A stretch of DNA of 56,375 nucleotides from an uncultured Clostridia bacterium. Its GTDB lineage: Bacteria; Bacillota; Clostridia; Oscillospirales; Oscillospiraceae. The stretch spans positions 1 through 56,375 of the forward strand of contig CAMCRV010000014.1 in assembly GCA_945877365.1 (NCBI GenBank). Direction: 5' to 3'. The first letter of the stretch is position 1, and the number at the start of each line of letters is the position of its first letter. Positions 48,684 to 56,375 of the stretch are shown here, piece after piece. Under the pieces are notes generated by a model that saw only the letters and a program-made list of their open reading frames with translations, did no database searches and was not told the DNA's origin. Made by a program: the position numbers and the translations under genes.

Positions 48684-50531
48684 ATGGCTGTTATTTTGTT
48701 TTTCCTCTGCATTTCCTCCGGCAGTGTCTATGCCGCCGCCCGGTGGGAGCGAAAGTATGAGGAGGTTCTGCCCCTGACCTGCTGCACCATGGTGCTGACC
48801 ATGTTCCTGTTCGGTGTTTTCGGCTTTCTGAAGCTGGGTGCGGCTGTGGTCTGCGCCGCCTGTGCCGGGCTGTATGTGCTCACCGCCCTCCGGGTGGGAA
48901 AGCAGAAAACCGGAAGGGTGCTTTTGCAAAATGTGTTCACCCCCGGATTCGCGCTGTTTCTGGCCTTCAACCTGATGTACATCGTCTGTATCTACGGAAA
49001 GCTCTTCGATTGTGATGACGAATTTTCCCACTGGGGAGATACTGTCCGGATTCTGTGCAATCTGGATGTCTTTGGCACTCACCCGGCCGCTAACGCCCTG
49101 TATCCCAGCTATCCACCAGCCATGTCCCTGTTTCAGTACTTCCTGCAAAAGCTGAAACACTGGCAGCCGGGACACCCGTTGGTAGAGTGGATGTGCTACT
49201 ACGCTTACCGTGTATTTGCCCTGAGCCTGATTATGCCCATGTGCACCCGGATTCGCCGGGACTGGCTGGGCTATGGGCTGTTTGCGCTGGGGGTATTCTG
49301 TCTGCCGGGGTTGTTTTATGACCACTATTATGACAATATTCTCATCGATCCCTTTGTTGGTATCGCCTCCGGCGCCGGGATCTGTCTGGTGGTTTGGGAG
49401 CAGAGAAAAGATTTCCTGTACCGTGCCCGGGTTCTGACAATCTGCGCTGTTCTGGTGCTGGCCAAGGATGCCGGGGCACTGTTTGCGGTGATTCTGGCAG
49501 CCATGTTTGCGCTGGAGCAGTGGCAGTCTGAAAAGAAGCTGCGGCCTGCTGTGCTGGCAGCCGCTGCCGTGGCGGTTCCCAAGCTGCTGTGGAGCTTTAA
49601 CATCTGGTCCATGCAGGCTCAAAGGATTTTTTCGGAAAAGGTGGATTTTTCTCAGTTTTTGAATATCATTCTGGGGAGAGATACCACCTACCGTCAGGAC
49701 ATCTGGTATTTATTTCTCCGGAACCTTGTGTCTGCCAGAACCCAGATCATCTCCCTGCGCACCTACTTCCGGCTGTTCCTGTCGCCGCTGGCGGTGATGG
49801 TGCTGCTGGTGGCAGCCGTTTGGTGGATTGCCAGATCCTGTGCGAAAAAGGGGGATATCGCCCGGAGCACAGTCCCACTGGTCACCGGTATGGTGTCCGT
49901 CCAGATGATTGGCTTCACCGTGGGAATCTGCGCCATGTATCTGTTCAAGTTCACCGAATATGAGGCCTATGGGCTGGAGTGCTTTGACCGGTATTATGGA
50001 ATGCTGTTTCAGTCTGGCTGGACCGTGGTGCTGATGGGACTGATGGTGCTGCTGAAGGATTGCAGACCGGTGCAGGCTGTGGCTGCCGGGTTGGTTCTGG
50101 CTGGATTTCTGGTGGCTGCAAGTCCAGTGACTTTGATGTATGAGTATCTCACCGGCTATACGGTGCGCAGTTCCCAGAGCTATCGGCGAACCTTTGAGCC
50201 GCTGACCCAGGCCATTCTTCACAATGCGGGGACGGATGACCACATCTGTGTGGTGGGAGTGGATCACAGCGGTATGTCTGCGGGGGTGATGCGCTATTGT
50301 GTCCAGCTGCCCAATGTGGACTGCTTCTCCATTGCGGATAACATTCCCATGCTCACACCGGAGGAATGGAGTCAGCTGCTGTGGAAGGACTATGACTATG
50401 TGGCGCTGTACCGGTTCAATGACGATTTTCAGAGAGACTACGGCTATCTGTTTGAAAATCCTCAGGATCTGCAGCCGGACACCCTGTATCGGGTGGATCC
50501 CCAGCAGAAAACACTGGTTTTGTGCCAATAA
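48684..50531 (+). CDS. Polytopic membrane protein, GT-C-like, array member 1
   Basis: 615 residues with about twelve membrane helices. The first outer loop carries an acidic motif, DDEFSHWGD (about residue 113), placed like the catalytic loop of GT-C glycosyltransferases. Other segments kept in all four members are RWERKYEE, TPGF, a YPPAM-L-QYFLQ stretch, HYYDNILIDPF, LAKDAG, PKLLWS, LGRD-TYRQ, YLFKF-E-EA, FDRYYG and a C-terminal YDYVALYRFNDDF. GAAAGGAG precedes the ATG at 48684; the open frame runs upstream only through the repeat. The glycosyltransferase reading is inference from the motif. Residues about 10-100 are identical to array member 2. Confidence 0.8.
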   Translation: MAVILFFLCISSGSVYAAARWERKYEEVLPLTCCTMVLTMFLFGVFGFLKLGAAVVCAACAGLYVLTALRVGKQKTGRVLLQNVFTPGFALFLAFNLMYIVCIYGKLFDCDDEFSHWGDTVRILCNLDVFGTHPAANALYPSYPPAMSLFQYFLQKLKHWQPGHPLVEWMCYYAYRVFALSLIMPMCTRIRRDWLGYGLFALGVFCLPGLFYDHYYDNILIDPFVGIASGAGICLVVWEQRKDFLYRARVLTICAVLVLAKDAGALFAVILAAMFALEQWQSEKKLRPAVLAAAAVAVPKLLWSFNIWSMQAQRIFSEKVDFSQFLNIILGRDTTYRQDIWYLFLRNLVSARTQIISLRTYFRLFLSPLAVMVLLVAAVWWIARSCAKKGDIARSTVPLVTGMVSVQMIGFTVGICAMYLFKFTEYEAYGLECFDRYYGMLFQSGWTVVLMGLMVLLKDCRPVQAVAAGLVLAGFLVAASPVTLMYEYLTGYTVRSSQSYRRTFEPLTQAILHNAGTDDHICVVGVDHSGMSAGVMRYCVQLPNVDCFSIADNIPMLTPEEWSQLLWKDYDYVALYRFNDDFQRDYGYLFENPQDLQPDTLYRVDPQQKTLVLCQ

Positions 50532-50561
50532 CGACTCTATGGGAATTTTTGGGAGTGTCAT

Positions 50562-52406
50562 ATGCCTTTGATTTTGTTTTTTCTGTGTATTTCCTCCGGC
50601 AGTGTCTATGCCGCCGCCCGGTGGGAGCGAAAGTATGAGGAGGTTCTGCCCCTGACCTGCTGCACCATGGTGCTGACCATGTTCCTGTTCGGTGTTTTCG
50701 GCTTTCTGAAGCTGGGTGCGGCTGTGGTCTGCGCCGCCTGTGCCGGGCTGTATGTGCTCACCGCCCTCCGGGTGGGAAAGCAGAAAACCGGAAGGGTGCT
50801 TTTGCAAAATGTGTTCACCCCCGGATTCGCGCTGTTTCTGGCCTTCAACCTGATGTACATCCTCTGTATCTGCGGAAAGCTTTTCGATAAAACCGACGAG
50901 TTCACCCACTGGGGAGACACGGTTCGAATTCTGTGCAACCTGGATGCCTTTGGCACCCATCCGGACGCCAACTCCAACTTTGCCAGCTATCCGCCGGCCA
51001 TGTCCATTTTTCAGTACTTCCTGCAAAAGCTGAACCACTGGAAACCGGGGATGATGGTGGAGTGGCTGTGCTACTATGCCTATCAGGTATTTGCCCTGAG
51101 CTTTCTGATGCCCCTGTGGGGAAAGGGGCGTCGGAGCCTTCTGGGCTTCGGGGCCTTTGCCATGGGGCTGTTCTGCCTGCCCCACCTGTTCTTTCCCCAT
51201 TATTACGACAGCATCCTCATCGATGCCTTCCTTGGTATTGTCTCCGGTGCCGGGATCTGCCTGCTGGTGTGGGAGAAGAACCGGGATTTTCTGTACCACG
51301 CCCGGATTCTGGCAAGCTGCGCGGTTCTGGTGCTGGCCAAGGATGCCGGGGCGCTGTTTGCGGTGATTCTGGCGGCTATGTATGCGCTGGAGCAGTGGCA
51401 GTCTGAAAAGAAGCTGCACCCTGCCGCACTGGCAGCTGCCGCGGTGGCAGTTCCCAAGCTGCTGTGGAGCTTCCATGTCTGGTTCAACCATGCTCAGGTG
51501 GCTTTTTCCCAGAAGATTGTCCTCTCCCAGCTGGTGAATGTTGTGCTGGGCAGGGACAATTCCTATCGGCAGCAGGTGTGGTATCGCTTCCTGGAGGCGC
51601 TGACCACCCCCAGAACGGAAATCATCTCCCTGCGCACCTACTTCCAGCTCCATCTGCCCCCTCTGGCGGTGATGGTGCTGCTGGTGGTTTTGGTCTGGGG
51701 AATCCTCCGGTTCTGCGCCGGAAAGGGAGATGTGGCGCCGGGGAAGGTACCCATTGTCACCGGCCTGCTGGCGCTGCAGATGGCGGCCTATACCGTGGGT
51801 ATGGGTCTTATGTACCTGTTCAAATTCAGCCAATCCGAGGCGCTGGAGCTGGCCAGCTTTGAGCGCTACTACAGCATCCTCTTCCAGTCCGCCTGGACGG
51901 TGGTGCTGATGGGGCTGGTGATGATGCTGAAGTATTGGAAACCCCTGGGCGCGGCAGCCGCGGCGGCTGTGCTGGCTGGTTTTCTGGCGGTAGCTTCGCC
52001 GGTGACGCTGATGAAACAATATGTCTCGCATGACGCCGTGCGCCAGTCTCAGGACTTCCGGAATCGGTTCGTACCCCTTTCCGGTCTGCTGGCAGAAAAC
52101 GCAAAAGCGGAGGATCGAATCCTGATGGTGTGCATGGAGTGCAGCGACAGCTATCCCTTTGTCCTGCGCTACGCCACCCAGCTGAATCATTTTGAAGGCT
52201 TCTGCGCCGCTCCCTATGGCCCCGAGGTGGACCCGGAGGAATGGGCAGGCCAGCTTTGGGAGAACTATGACTATGTGGCGCTGTTCCGGTTTGACGGGGA
52301 TTTTTCAAAGGAATTCGGCGCCTTCTTCGAGGAAGACGGACAGATTCAATTCGATACGCTGTACCGGGTGGATGCCGGGCAGAAGAAGCTGATCCGCTGT
52401 GAATAA
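50562..52406 (+). CDS. Polytopic membrane protein, GT-C-like, array member 2
   Basis: 614 residues, the same plan as its neighbours, with TDEFTHWGD as the acidic loop. It shares a 273-base identical stretch with member 1 (50589-50861 against 48711-48983), while flanking parts differ clearly, so gene conversion or recent duplication is likely. It starts 30 bases after member 1 behind GGGAGTG. The C-terminal soluble-looking part (YDYVALFRFDGDFSKEFGAF) differs between members, which may set substrate choice. Function not proven. Confidence 0.8.
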   Translation: MPLILFFLCISSGSVYAAARWERKYEEVLPLTCCTMVLTMFLFGVFGFLKLGAAVVCAACAGLYVLTALRVGKQKTGRVLLQNVFTPGFALFLAFNLMYILCICGKLFDKTDEFTHWGDTVRILCNLDAFGTHPDANSNFASYPPAMSIFQYFLQKLNHWKPGMMVEWLCYYAYQVFALSFLMPLWGKGRRSLLGFGAFAMGLFCLPHLFFPHYYDSILIDAFLGIVSGAGICLLVWEKNRDFLYHARILASCAVLVLAKDAGALFAVILAAMYALEQWQSEKKLHPAALAAAAVAVPKLLWSFHVWFNHAQVAFSQKIVLSQLVNVVLGRDNSYRQQVWYRFLEALTTPRTEIISLRTYFQLHLPPLAVMVLLVVLVWGILRFCAGKGDVAPGKVPIVTGLLALQMAAYTVGMGLMYLFKFSQSEALELASFERYYSILFQSAWTVVLMGLVMMLKYWKPLGAAAAAAVLAGFLAVASPVTLMKQYVSHDAVRQSQDFRNRFVPLSGLLAENAKAEDRILMVCMECSDSYPFVLRYATQLNHFEGFCAAPYGPEVDPEEWAGQLWENYDYVALFRFDGDFSKEFGAFFEEDGQIQFDTLYRVDAGQKKLIRCE

Positions 52407-52430
52407 GCGTGGAATCTTTGGAGTGGTGCT

Positions 52431-54275
52431 ATGACTCTGATTTTGTTTTTCCTTTGCCTGTCCTCGGGCAGCGTCTATGCCGCCGCCCGATGGGGGCGGA
52501 AATATGAAGAGCTTCTGCCGGTGACGGGCTGTGCCATTGTGGCAGTGCTGTTTTTCTTCGGTGTGCTTGGACTGCTGGAAACCGGCTTCTGGGCGGTGTG
52601 CGCCCTGTGCCTGGGGCTGTACCTTCTGGCGGGGATAACTGCCCTGCGGAAGAAAAGCTGGCGCCCTCTGGCGAAAAATCTCTTCACTCCGGGCTTCTTC
52701 CTGTTTGTTCTGTTCCAGCTGCTGTTTGCCTTCTGCAATTATGGCAGACTGCTGGCTCATACGGATGAATTTTCCCACTGGGGGGATATTGTCAAGGTGC
52801 TGTTTCAGCTGGGAACCTTCGGGACAAATCCAGAAGCCGATTCCCTGTTTGGCTCCTACCCTCCCGGAATGGCACTGATGCAGTATTTTCTGCAAATGCT
52901 GAACGGCAGCTTTTCCGAGTGGCTGCTGTACTATGGCTATCAGGTGTTTGGGGTAACGCTTTTCATGCCACTTTTCCGCCGGGTGAAGACTGGGCTTCCG
53001 GGCATTTTGCTGTTTGCCGCCGGGGTTTTCTTCGCGCCACTGCTGTTCTTCCCGGAGTATTACCAGACCATCCTCATCGACGGCTTTCTGGGTCTGCTGG
53101 CCGGAGCCGGGGTGTGCCATGTGGTATGGGGAGACCGGAAGGACCCTGTCCGGCTGCTGACTCTGTGCCTGTTTGTGTTTATGCTGGTACTGACCAAAGA
53201 TGCGGGGCTGCTGTTCGCGCTTTTCCTGGCGCTGCTGTGCTGGGGGGATTGCCGGAAGGAGCAGCGGCTGCTTACCTTTCTGGGACTTGGCCTGTCGCTG
53301 ATCCTGCCGAAGCTGCTCTGGAGCCGCCAGATTGCCGCCGGGGGAGCCGGCGTTGCCTTTGGGGGAGCCATCGATCCTGCCCAGATGGTGAGAATTCTGC
53401 TGGGGCAGGAGGGCGGCAACCGGCAGATGATCTGGGAAGGATTCTGCCGGGAACTGCTGGCGCCAAGGGTTTCCATTATCTCGCTGGGAGAGCTGTTCTG
53501 GGTAAAGCTGCCGGTGGCGGCGGTGATTCCGGGATTGGCGGTGCTGCTGGCGGTGCTGCTGGGGCTTGCCGCCCGGAAAAAGGAGATTCCGGCCAGCCGC
53601 AGCCGGGAGATTCCGGTTGTGCTTCTGGCACAGACGGTGATCTACACCTTTGGCCTTGGGGTTATGTATGTGTTTAAGATGCCGGAGGGAGAGGCGCTGG
53701 CACTTGCCAGCTTTGACCGCTATCTGGGTATTGCCTTCCAGCCCCTCTGGACGGTGGCGGTGATGGCGATGGTGCTGGAGATCCCCCGGCTGCCGAAGCC
53801 TGCCGGAATCTGCGCCGCCGGGGTGCTGTTGTGTCTGCTGGCGTTGACTTCACCGCCCCGGCTTCTGCTGCAATGGGGCACCCGGCAGACCGCTGCCATT
53901 TCCCAGCAGCAGCGCAGCCCTTATCTTCCGCTGATAGAGCAGATTCAGGAGAAAACGCCGGAGGATGCCCGGATTTTCGCGTTGTGTCAGGAGGATCTGG
54001 TGTATGACCGGCTGGTGCTGCACTTCTGCATCCGCCCCCGAACCACAGCCCAGAGCTGGAGCCTTGGCAGCAAGGGGCTTCCCTGGATGGTGGATCTGAG
54101 CCGGGAGCAGTGGAAGGAGCTGCTGCTGGAGGATTACGACTATGTGGCCGTTTACCGGCTGAATGAGGAATTCATCCGGCGGTATGGCCCCCTGTTTGAA
54201 AATCCCGGGGACATCCGGGAAAACACCCTGTTCCGGGTAGATCATCAGAGGGAAATGCTGGTGCTCTGCCCTTAG
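52431..54275 (+). CDS. Polytopic membrane protein, GT-C-like, array member 3
   Basis: 614 residues, the most diverged of the four in its N-terminal and central parts. It keeps the acidic loop TDEFSHWGD, the SYPPGMALMQYFLQ segment, LTKDAGLLFAL, PKLLWSRQ, YVFKMPEGEALALASFDRYL and YDYVAVYRLNEEF. It starts 24 bases after member 2 behind TTGGAGTG. Its central repeat-like segment (LGQEGGNRQMIWEGF) replaces the LGRD-SYRQ motif of the others. Likely the same enzyme class with another donor or acceptor. Confidence 0.8.
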   Translation: MTLILFFLCLSSGSVYAAARWGRKYEELLPVTGCAIVAVLFFFGVLGLLETGFWAVCALCLGLYLLAGITALRKKSWRPLAKNLFTPGFFLFVLFQLLFAFCNYGRLLAHTDEFSHWGDIVKVLFQLGTFGTNPEADSLFGSYPPGMALMQYFLQMLNGSFSEWLLYYGYQVFGVTLFMPLFRRVKTGLPGILLFAAGVFFAPLLFFPEYYQTILIDGFLGLLAGAGVCHVVWGDRKDPVRLLTLCLFVFMLVLTKDAGLLFALFLALLCWGDCRKEQRLLTFLGLGLSLILPKLLWSRQIAAGGAGVAFGGAIDPAQMVRILLGQEGGNRQMIWEGFCRELLAPRVSIISLGELFWVKLPVAAVIPGLAVLLAVLLGLAARKKEIPASRSREIPVVLLAQTVIYTFGLGVMYVFKMPEGEALALASFDRYLGIAFQPLWTVAVMAMVLEIPRLPKPAGICAAGVLLCLLALTSPPRLLLQWGTRQTAAISQQQRSPYLPLIEQIQEKTPEDARIFALCQEDLVYDRLVLHFCIRPRTTAQSWSLGSKGLPWMVDLSREQWKELLLEDYDYVAVYRLNEEFIRRYGPLFENPGDIRENTLFRVDHQREMLVLCP

Positions 54276-54290
54276 GGTCTGGAGGATTGT

Positions 54291-56186
54291 ATGGCTCTTT
54301 GCTTCTTTTTCCTGTGCCTTTCCGCCTGCAGCGCCTTCTGCGCCGCCCGGTGGGAGCGGCCCTTCGAGGATCTGCTGCCCATTTCCTGCGGCGGCATCCT
54401 TTGCATCCTCTTCTGCGCCGGAATGGCTGGGTTTTTGAAGCTCGGTGTGGTGCTGATCATTTGCCTGTGCGCGCTTGGGTGGCTGCTGACCCTTCGGGAA
54501 ATCATGGGGGGCGGCTTTGCCCGGTTCCGGAGGTCGTTTTTTACCCCGGGCTTTTTCCTGTTCCTTTTGTTTCAGGTGCTGTTTGCCTTCTGCCTGTGGG
54601 GGAAGCTCTTTGACAAAACCGATGAGCTGACCCACTGGGGGGATATTGTGCGGATTATGTGCAATCTGGATGCCTTCGGCACCGCCCCCGGCTCCAATGC
54701 CCAGTATGCCTCCTATCCTCCGGGAATGGCGCTGATGCAGTATTTTCTGCAAAAGCTGCACTGCTGGAGGGCAGGACAACCTCTGGCGGAGTGGCTGTGC
54801 TACTATGCCTATCAGGTGCTGCTGCTGGCCTTCCTCATGCCCTTCTGCCGCCGGGGGCGGCAGGATCTGCTGGGCTATGGGCTGTTTGCTGCCGTGGCCT
54901 TCTGCCTGCCGCTGCTGTTTTTCGGCCATTACTATGAATCCCTGCTGCTGGATCCCTTTCTGGGGGTTCTCACCGGTGCCGGAATTGGCACCGTGGCCTG
55001 GAAGAAGCGGCAGGACTGGGTGTATCATGCAACAGTCCTGGCCACCTGCACCGTGCTGGTGCTGGCCAAGGATGCAGGGCTGCTGTTTGCTGCCGGAATT
55101 GCCGCCATGTATGTGCTGGAGGGCTGGCAGGCGTGGAGCCGGAAACAGCGGATTGGCTTTTCTGTGGGAGCGCTTTCCGCGGTGCTGCTTCCCAAGGCAC
55201 TGTGGAGCTGGAATGTGGCCTGCTCTCAGGTGGCTGTGGCCAATCAGGCGGAGGCCGTGTTTGGTCAGGCCATTTCCCTGACCCAGCTGGTGGACATTCT
55301 GCTGGGACGGGACAGCTCCTACCGGCAGGAGGTCTGGCATCGGCTCTGTCAGGCATTGGTGAGTCCCAATATCCCGGTGCTGTCCATGGGCAGCATTTTG
55401 TGGATCGATCTGCCGGTGCTGGCATTGCTGGTGCTGACGCTGGCGGCTGTGGCCGGGATTCTCTGGCTGGGGGTAAAAAAACAGGAGACCTCCCCCAGAT
55501 GCCTTGGGGTGATCTCCGGGGTTCTTGCAGGGATACTGGCCGCCTATACCATCGGTGTCATCCTGATGTACCTGTTCAAGTTTTTGCAGGTGGAGGCTCT
55601 GCTGCTGATGAGCTATGACCGCTACTTCAGCATCCTGTTTCAGATGGGCTGGACGGTGCTGCTTCTTGGCCTTCTGGTGCTGCTGCCCCATGTGACTGCG
55701 GGCAAGGCGTGGACGGTGGGGGTGGTGCTGGCAGTTGTGCTGGCGGTGACCTCCCCGGCAAGTCTGGTGCTGGGGTATCTGACCCGGGGCACCGTGGCCC
55801 AATCCCGGCTGACCCGGTCCTATTATCAGCCCATGGCGGATACCATCTCGGCATACGCCGGAAGCGACGATCTGCTCTATGTGGTCAGCCGGGACAACTA
55901 CGGCTTTGATGCCCTGATGCTGCGCTACTGCACCCAGGTGAAGGATGTCTCCTTCCATGTGGATTTTTCCCAAAACCAAACCGATATGTACCAGTGGCTC
56001 ACAGGCCTGAGCTGCACCGAGTGGAGAGATATTCTGTGGGAGAAGTATGACTATGTGGCGCTGTACCAGCTGGAGGACGACTTTTCGCAGAAGTACGGAA
56101 GCCTGTTTGAAACTCCCGGGGATATCCGGGAGGGGGCTCTGTTCCGGGTGGATCGTCAGTCCGGAAAACTGGTCACCTGCCCCTGA
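54291..56186 (+). CDS. Polytopic membrane protein, GT-C-like, array member 4
   Basis: 631 residues, the longest member. The loop is TDELTHWGD, with Leu in place of Phe. It keeps SYPPGMALMQYFLQKL, HYYESLLLDPFLG, LAKDAGLLFAAG, LGRDSSYRQEVWH, YLFKFLQVEALLLMSYDRYF and YDYVALYQLEDDF. GGAGG precedes the ATG, 15 bases after member 3. It ends about 50 bases before the tRNA gene, and no clear terminator lies between them. Confidence 0.8.
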   Translation: MALCFFFLCLSACSAFCAARWERPFEDLLPISCGGILCILFCAGMAGFLKLGVVLIICLCALGWLLTLREIMGGGFARFRRSFFTPGFFLFLLFQVLFAFCLWGKLFDKTDELTHWGDIVRIMCNLDAFGTAPGSNAQYASYPPGMALMQYFLQKLHCWRAGQPLAEWLCYYAYQVLLLAFLMPFCRRGRQDLLGYGLFAAVAFCLPLLFFGHYYESLLLDPFLGVLTGAGIGTVAWKKRQDWVYHATVLATCTVLVLAKDAGLLFAAGIAAMYVLEGWQAWSRKQRIGFSVGALSAVLLPKALWSWNVACSQVAVANQAEAVFGQAISLTQLVDILLGRDSSYRQEVWHRLCQALVSPNIPVLSMGSILWIDLPVLALLVLTLAAVAGILWLGVKKQETSPRCLGVISGVLAGILAAYTIGVILMYLFKFLQVEALLLMSYDRYFSILFQMGWTVLLLGLLVLLPHVTAGKAWTVGVVLAVVLAVTSPASLVLGYLTRGTVAQSRLTRSYYQPMADTISAYAGSDDLLYVVSRDNYGFDALMLRYCTQVKDVSFHVDFSQNQTDMYQWLTGLSCTEWRDILWEKYDYVALYQLEDDFSQKYGSLFETPGDIREGALFRVDRQSGKLVTCP

Positions 56187-56197
56187 CGCTTTGTTCA

Positions 56198-56227
56198 TTG
56201 ACAAAGCTCCGGATATCGTGCTAAAAT
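56198..56227 (+). promoter_or_regulatory. Predicted promoter of the tRNA gene
   Basis: A consensus TTGACA (56198-56203) and TAAAAT (56222-56227) are 18 bases apart and about 13 bases before the tRNA. Confidence 0.7.
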
Positions 56228-56239
56228 AAACAGGCAGCT

Positions 56240-56322
56240 GCGGGCGTGGTGGAATTGGTAGACTCGGTGGATTTAGGTTCCTCTGCGAAAGCGTGCAGGT
56301 TCGAGTCCTGTCGCCCGCACCA
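56240..56322 (+). tRNA. tRNA-Leu (anticodon UAG)
   Basis: An 83-base cloverleaf. Acceptor arms GCGGGCG and CGCCCGC pair perfectly, with A and an encoded CCA at the end. The D-loop segment is GGTGGAATTGGTAGAC. The anticodon loop is TTTAGGT, giving UAG. A long variable arm (CTGCGAAAGCGTGC) fits a leucine class II tRNA. The T arm is GCAGG-TTCGAGT-CCTGT. One T-T mismatch is seen in the anticodon stem. Confidence 0.95.
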
Positions 56323-56325
56323 ACG

Positions 56326-56355
56326 AAAAAGCACCCCTTCGGGGGTGCTTTTTCA
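56326..56355 (+). terminator. Terminator after tRNA-Leu
   Basis: AAAAGCACCCC pairs perfectly with GGGGTGCTTTT around TTCG; the stem ends in a T-run. Confidence 0.92.
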
Positions 56356-56375
56356 TTGGTATGGGTGGTGGACTC

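Noticed and set aside
49710..52190. An 826-codon minus-strand open frame
   Set aside because: It lies opposite two members of the membrane-protein array; its Gln/His-rich product repeats with the array and shows no domain or ribosome site.
53850..56204. A 784-codon minus-strand open frame
   Set aside because: Same reason: the mirror of array members 3 and 4, with a His/Gln-rich product and no start signals.

Overview
The window looks like chromosome from a low-oxygen, spore-forming Clostridia member, probably an Oscillospiraceae/Ruminococcaceae-type gut bacterium. The reasons are an intact spoVT sporulation regulator, strong GGAGG-type ribosome sites, Firmicutes-style lipoprotein signals, G+C-rich codons in most genes, and many Mgl, Ssu, Met and YnjB-type ABC transporters. 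No rRNA, phage, CRISPR or recognised defence system was seen. One tRNA-Leu(UAG) closes the window.

Layout: (1) 1-2530 is an A+T-richer scar zone: a small membrane protein, a cut-off copy of a rhodanese lipoprotein start, a short palindromic element, a cut-off copy of the spoVT start, and a zinc-ribbon membrane protein. (2) 2540-5187 holds spoVT and a membrane diguanylate cyclase. (3) 5242-9505 holds carAB (minus), with a promoter followed at once by an attenuator-like hairpin. (4) 10031-16602 holds a PatB/MalY beta-lyase, an orphan SsuB-type ATPase, a rhodanese-MetQ fusion lipoprotein, metN, metI and a DUF169 gene; this is a sulfur-themed block. (5) 16771-20147 (minus) is a coupled operon: nucleoside hydrolase, TIGR04282 transferase, APH-like kinase and TIGR04283 glycosyltransferase. 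(6) 20350-26721 (plus) runs divergently: a YnjB-type binding protein, two permeases, an ATPase, two TVP38/DedA-like membrane proteins and a CCG-domain Fe-S protein, a gene set recalling E. coli ydjXYZ-ynjBCD. (7) 27548-34544 is galactose import and use: mglB, mglA, mglC, a small membrane protein, galK, galT. (8) 34619-37761 (minus) is an SsuABC-type importer with unusual extra domains. (9) 38229-39414 (minus) is an ECF sigma factor with an RsgI-like anti-sigma. (10) 39686-42028 is a MacB/FtsX-like exporter with a DUF4418 protein. (11) 42351-46282 (minus) is glycerate kinase, a GntP permease and a CdaR-type regulator. (12) 46557-48417 is an MBL hydrolase and a TPR-like membrane protein. (13) 48684-56186 is a tandem array of four large polytopic membrane proteins with a GT-C-like acidic loop motif. 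(14) The tRNA follows.

Two things stand out. First, a family of short intergenic elements shares conserved inverted ends (AAATTGGAATTTG with its reverse complement, and in some copies an outer ATGTGC-TATCGG repeat) but carries quite different internal modules; several copies lie in 5' leaders. Second, the divergent pair of operons at 16771-26721 looks like one uncharacterised transport and modification system, and the nearby rhodanese-MetQ fusion looks like a recent in-frame joining of two lipoproteins at a base-composition boundary. All family assignments come from reading motifs by eye; no database search was run.
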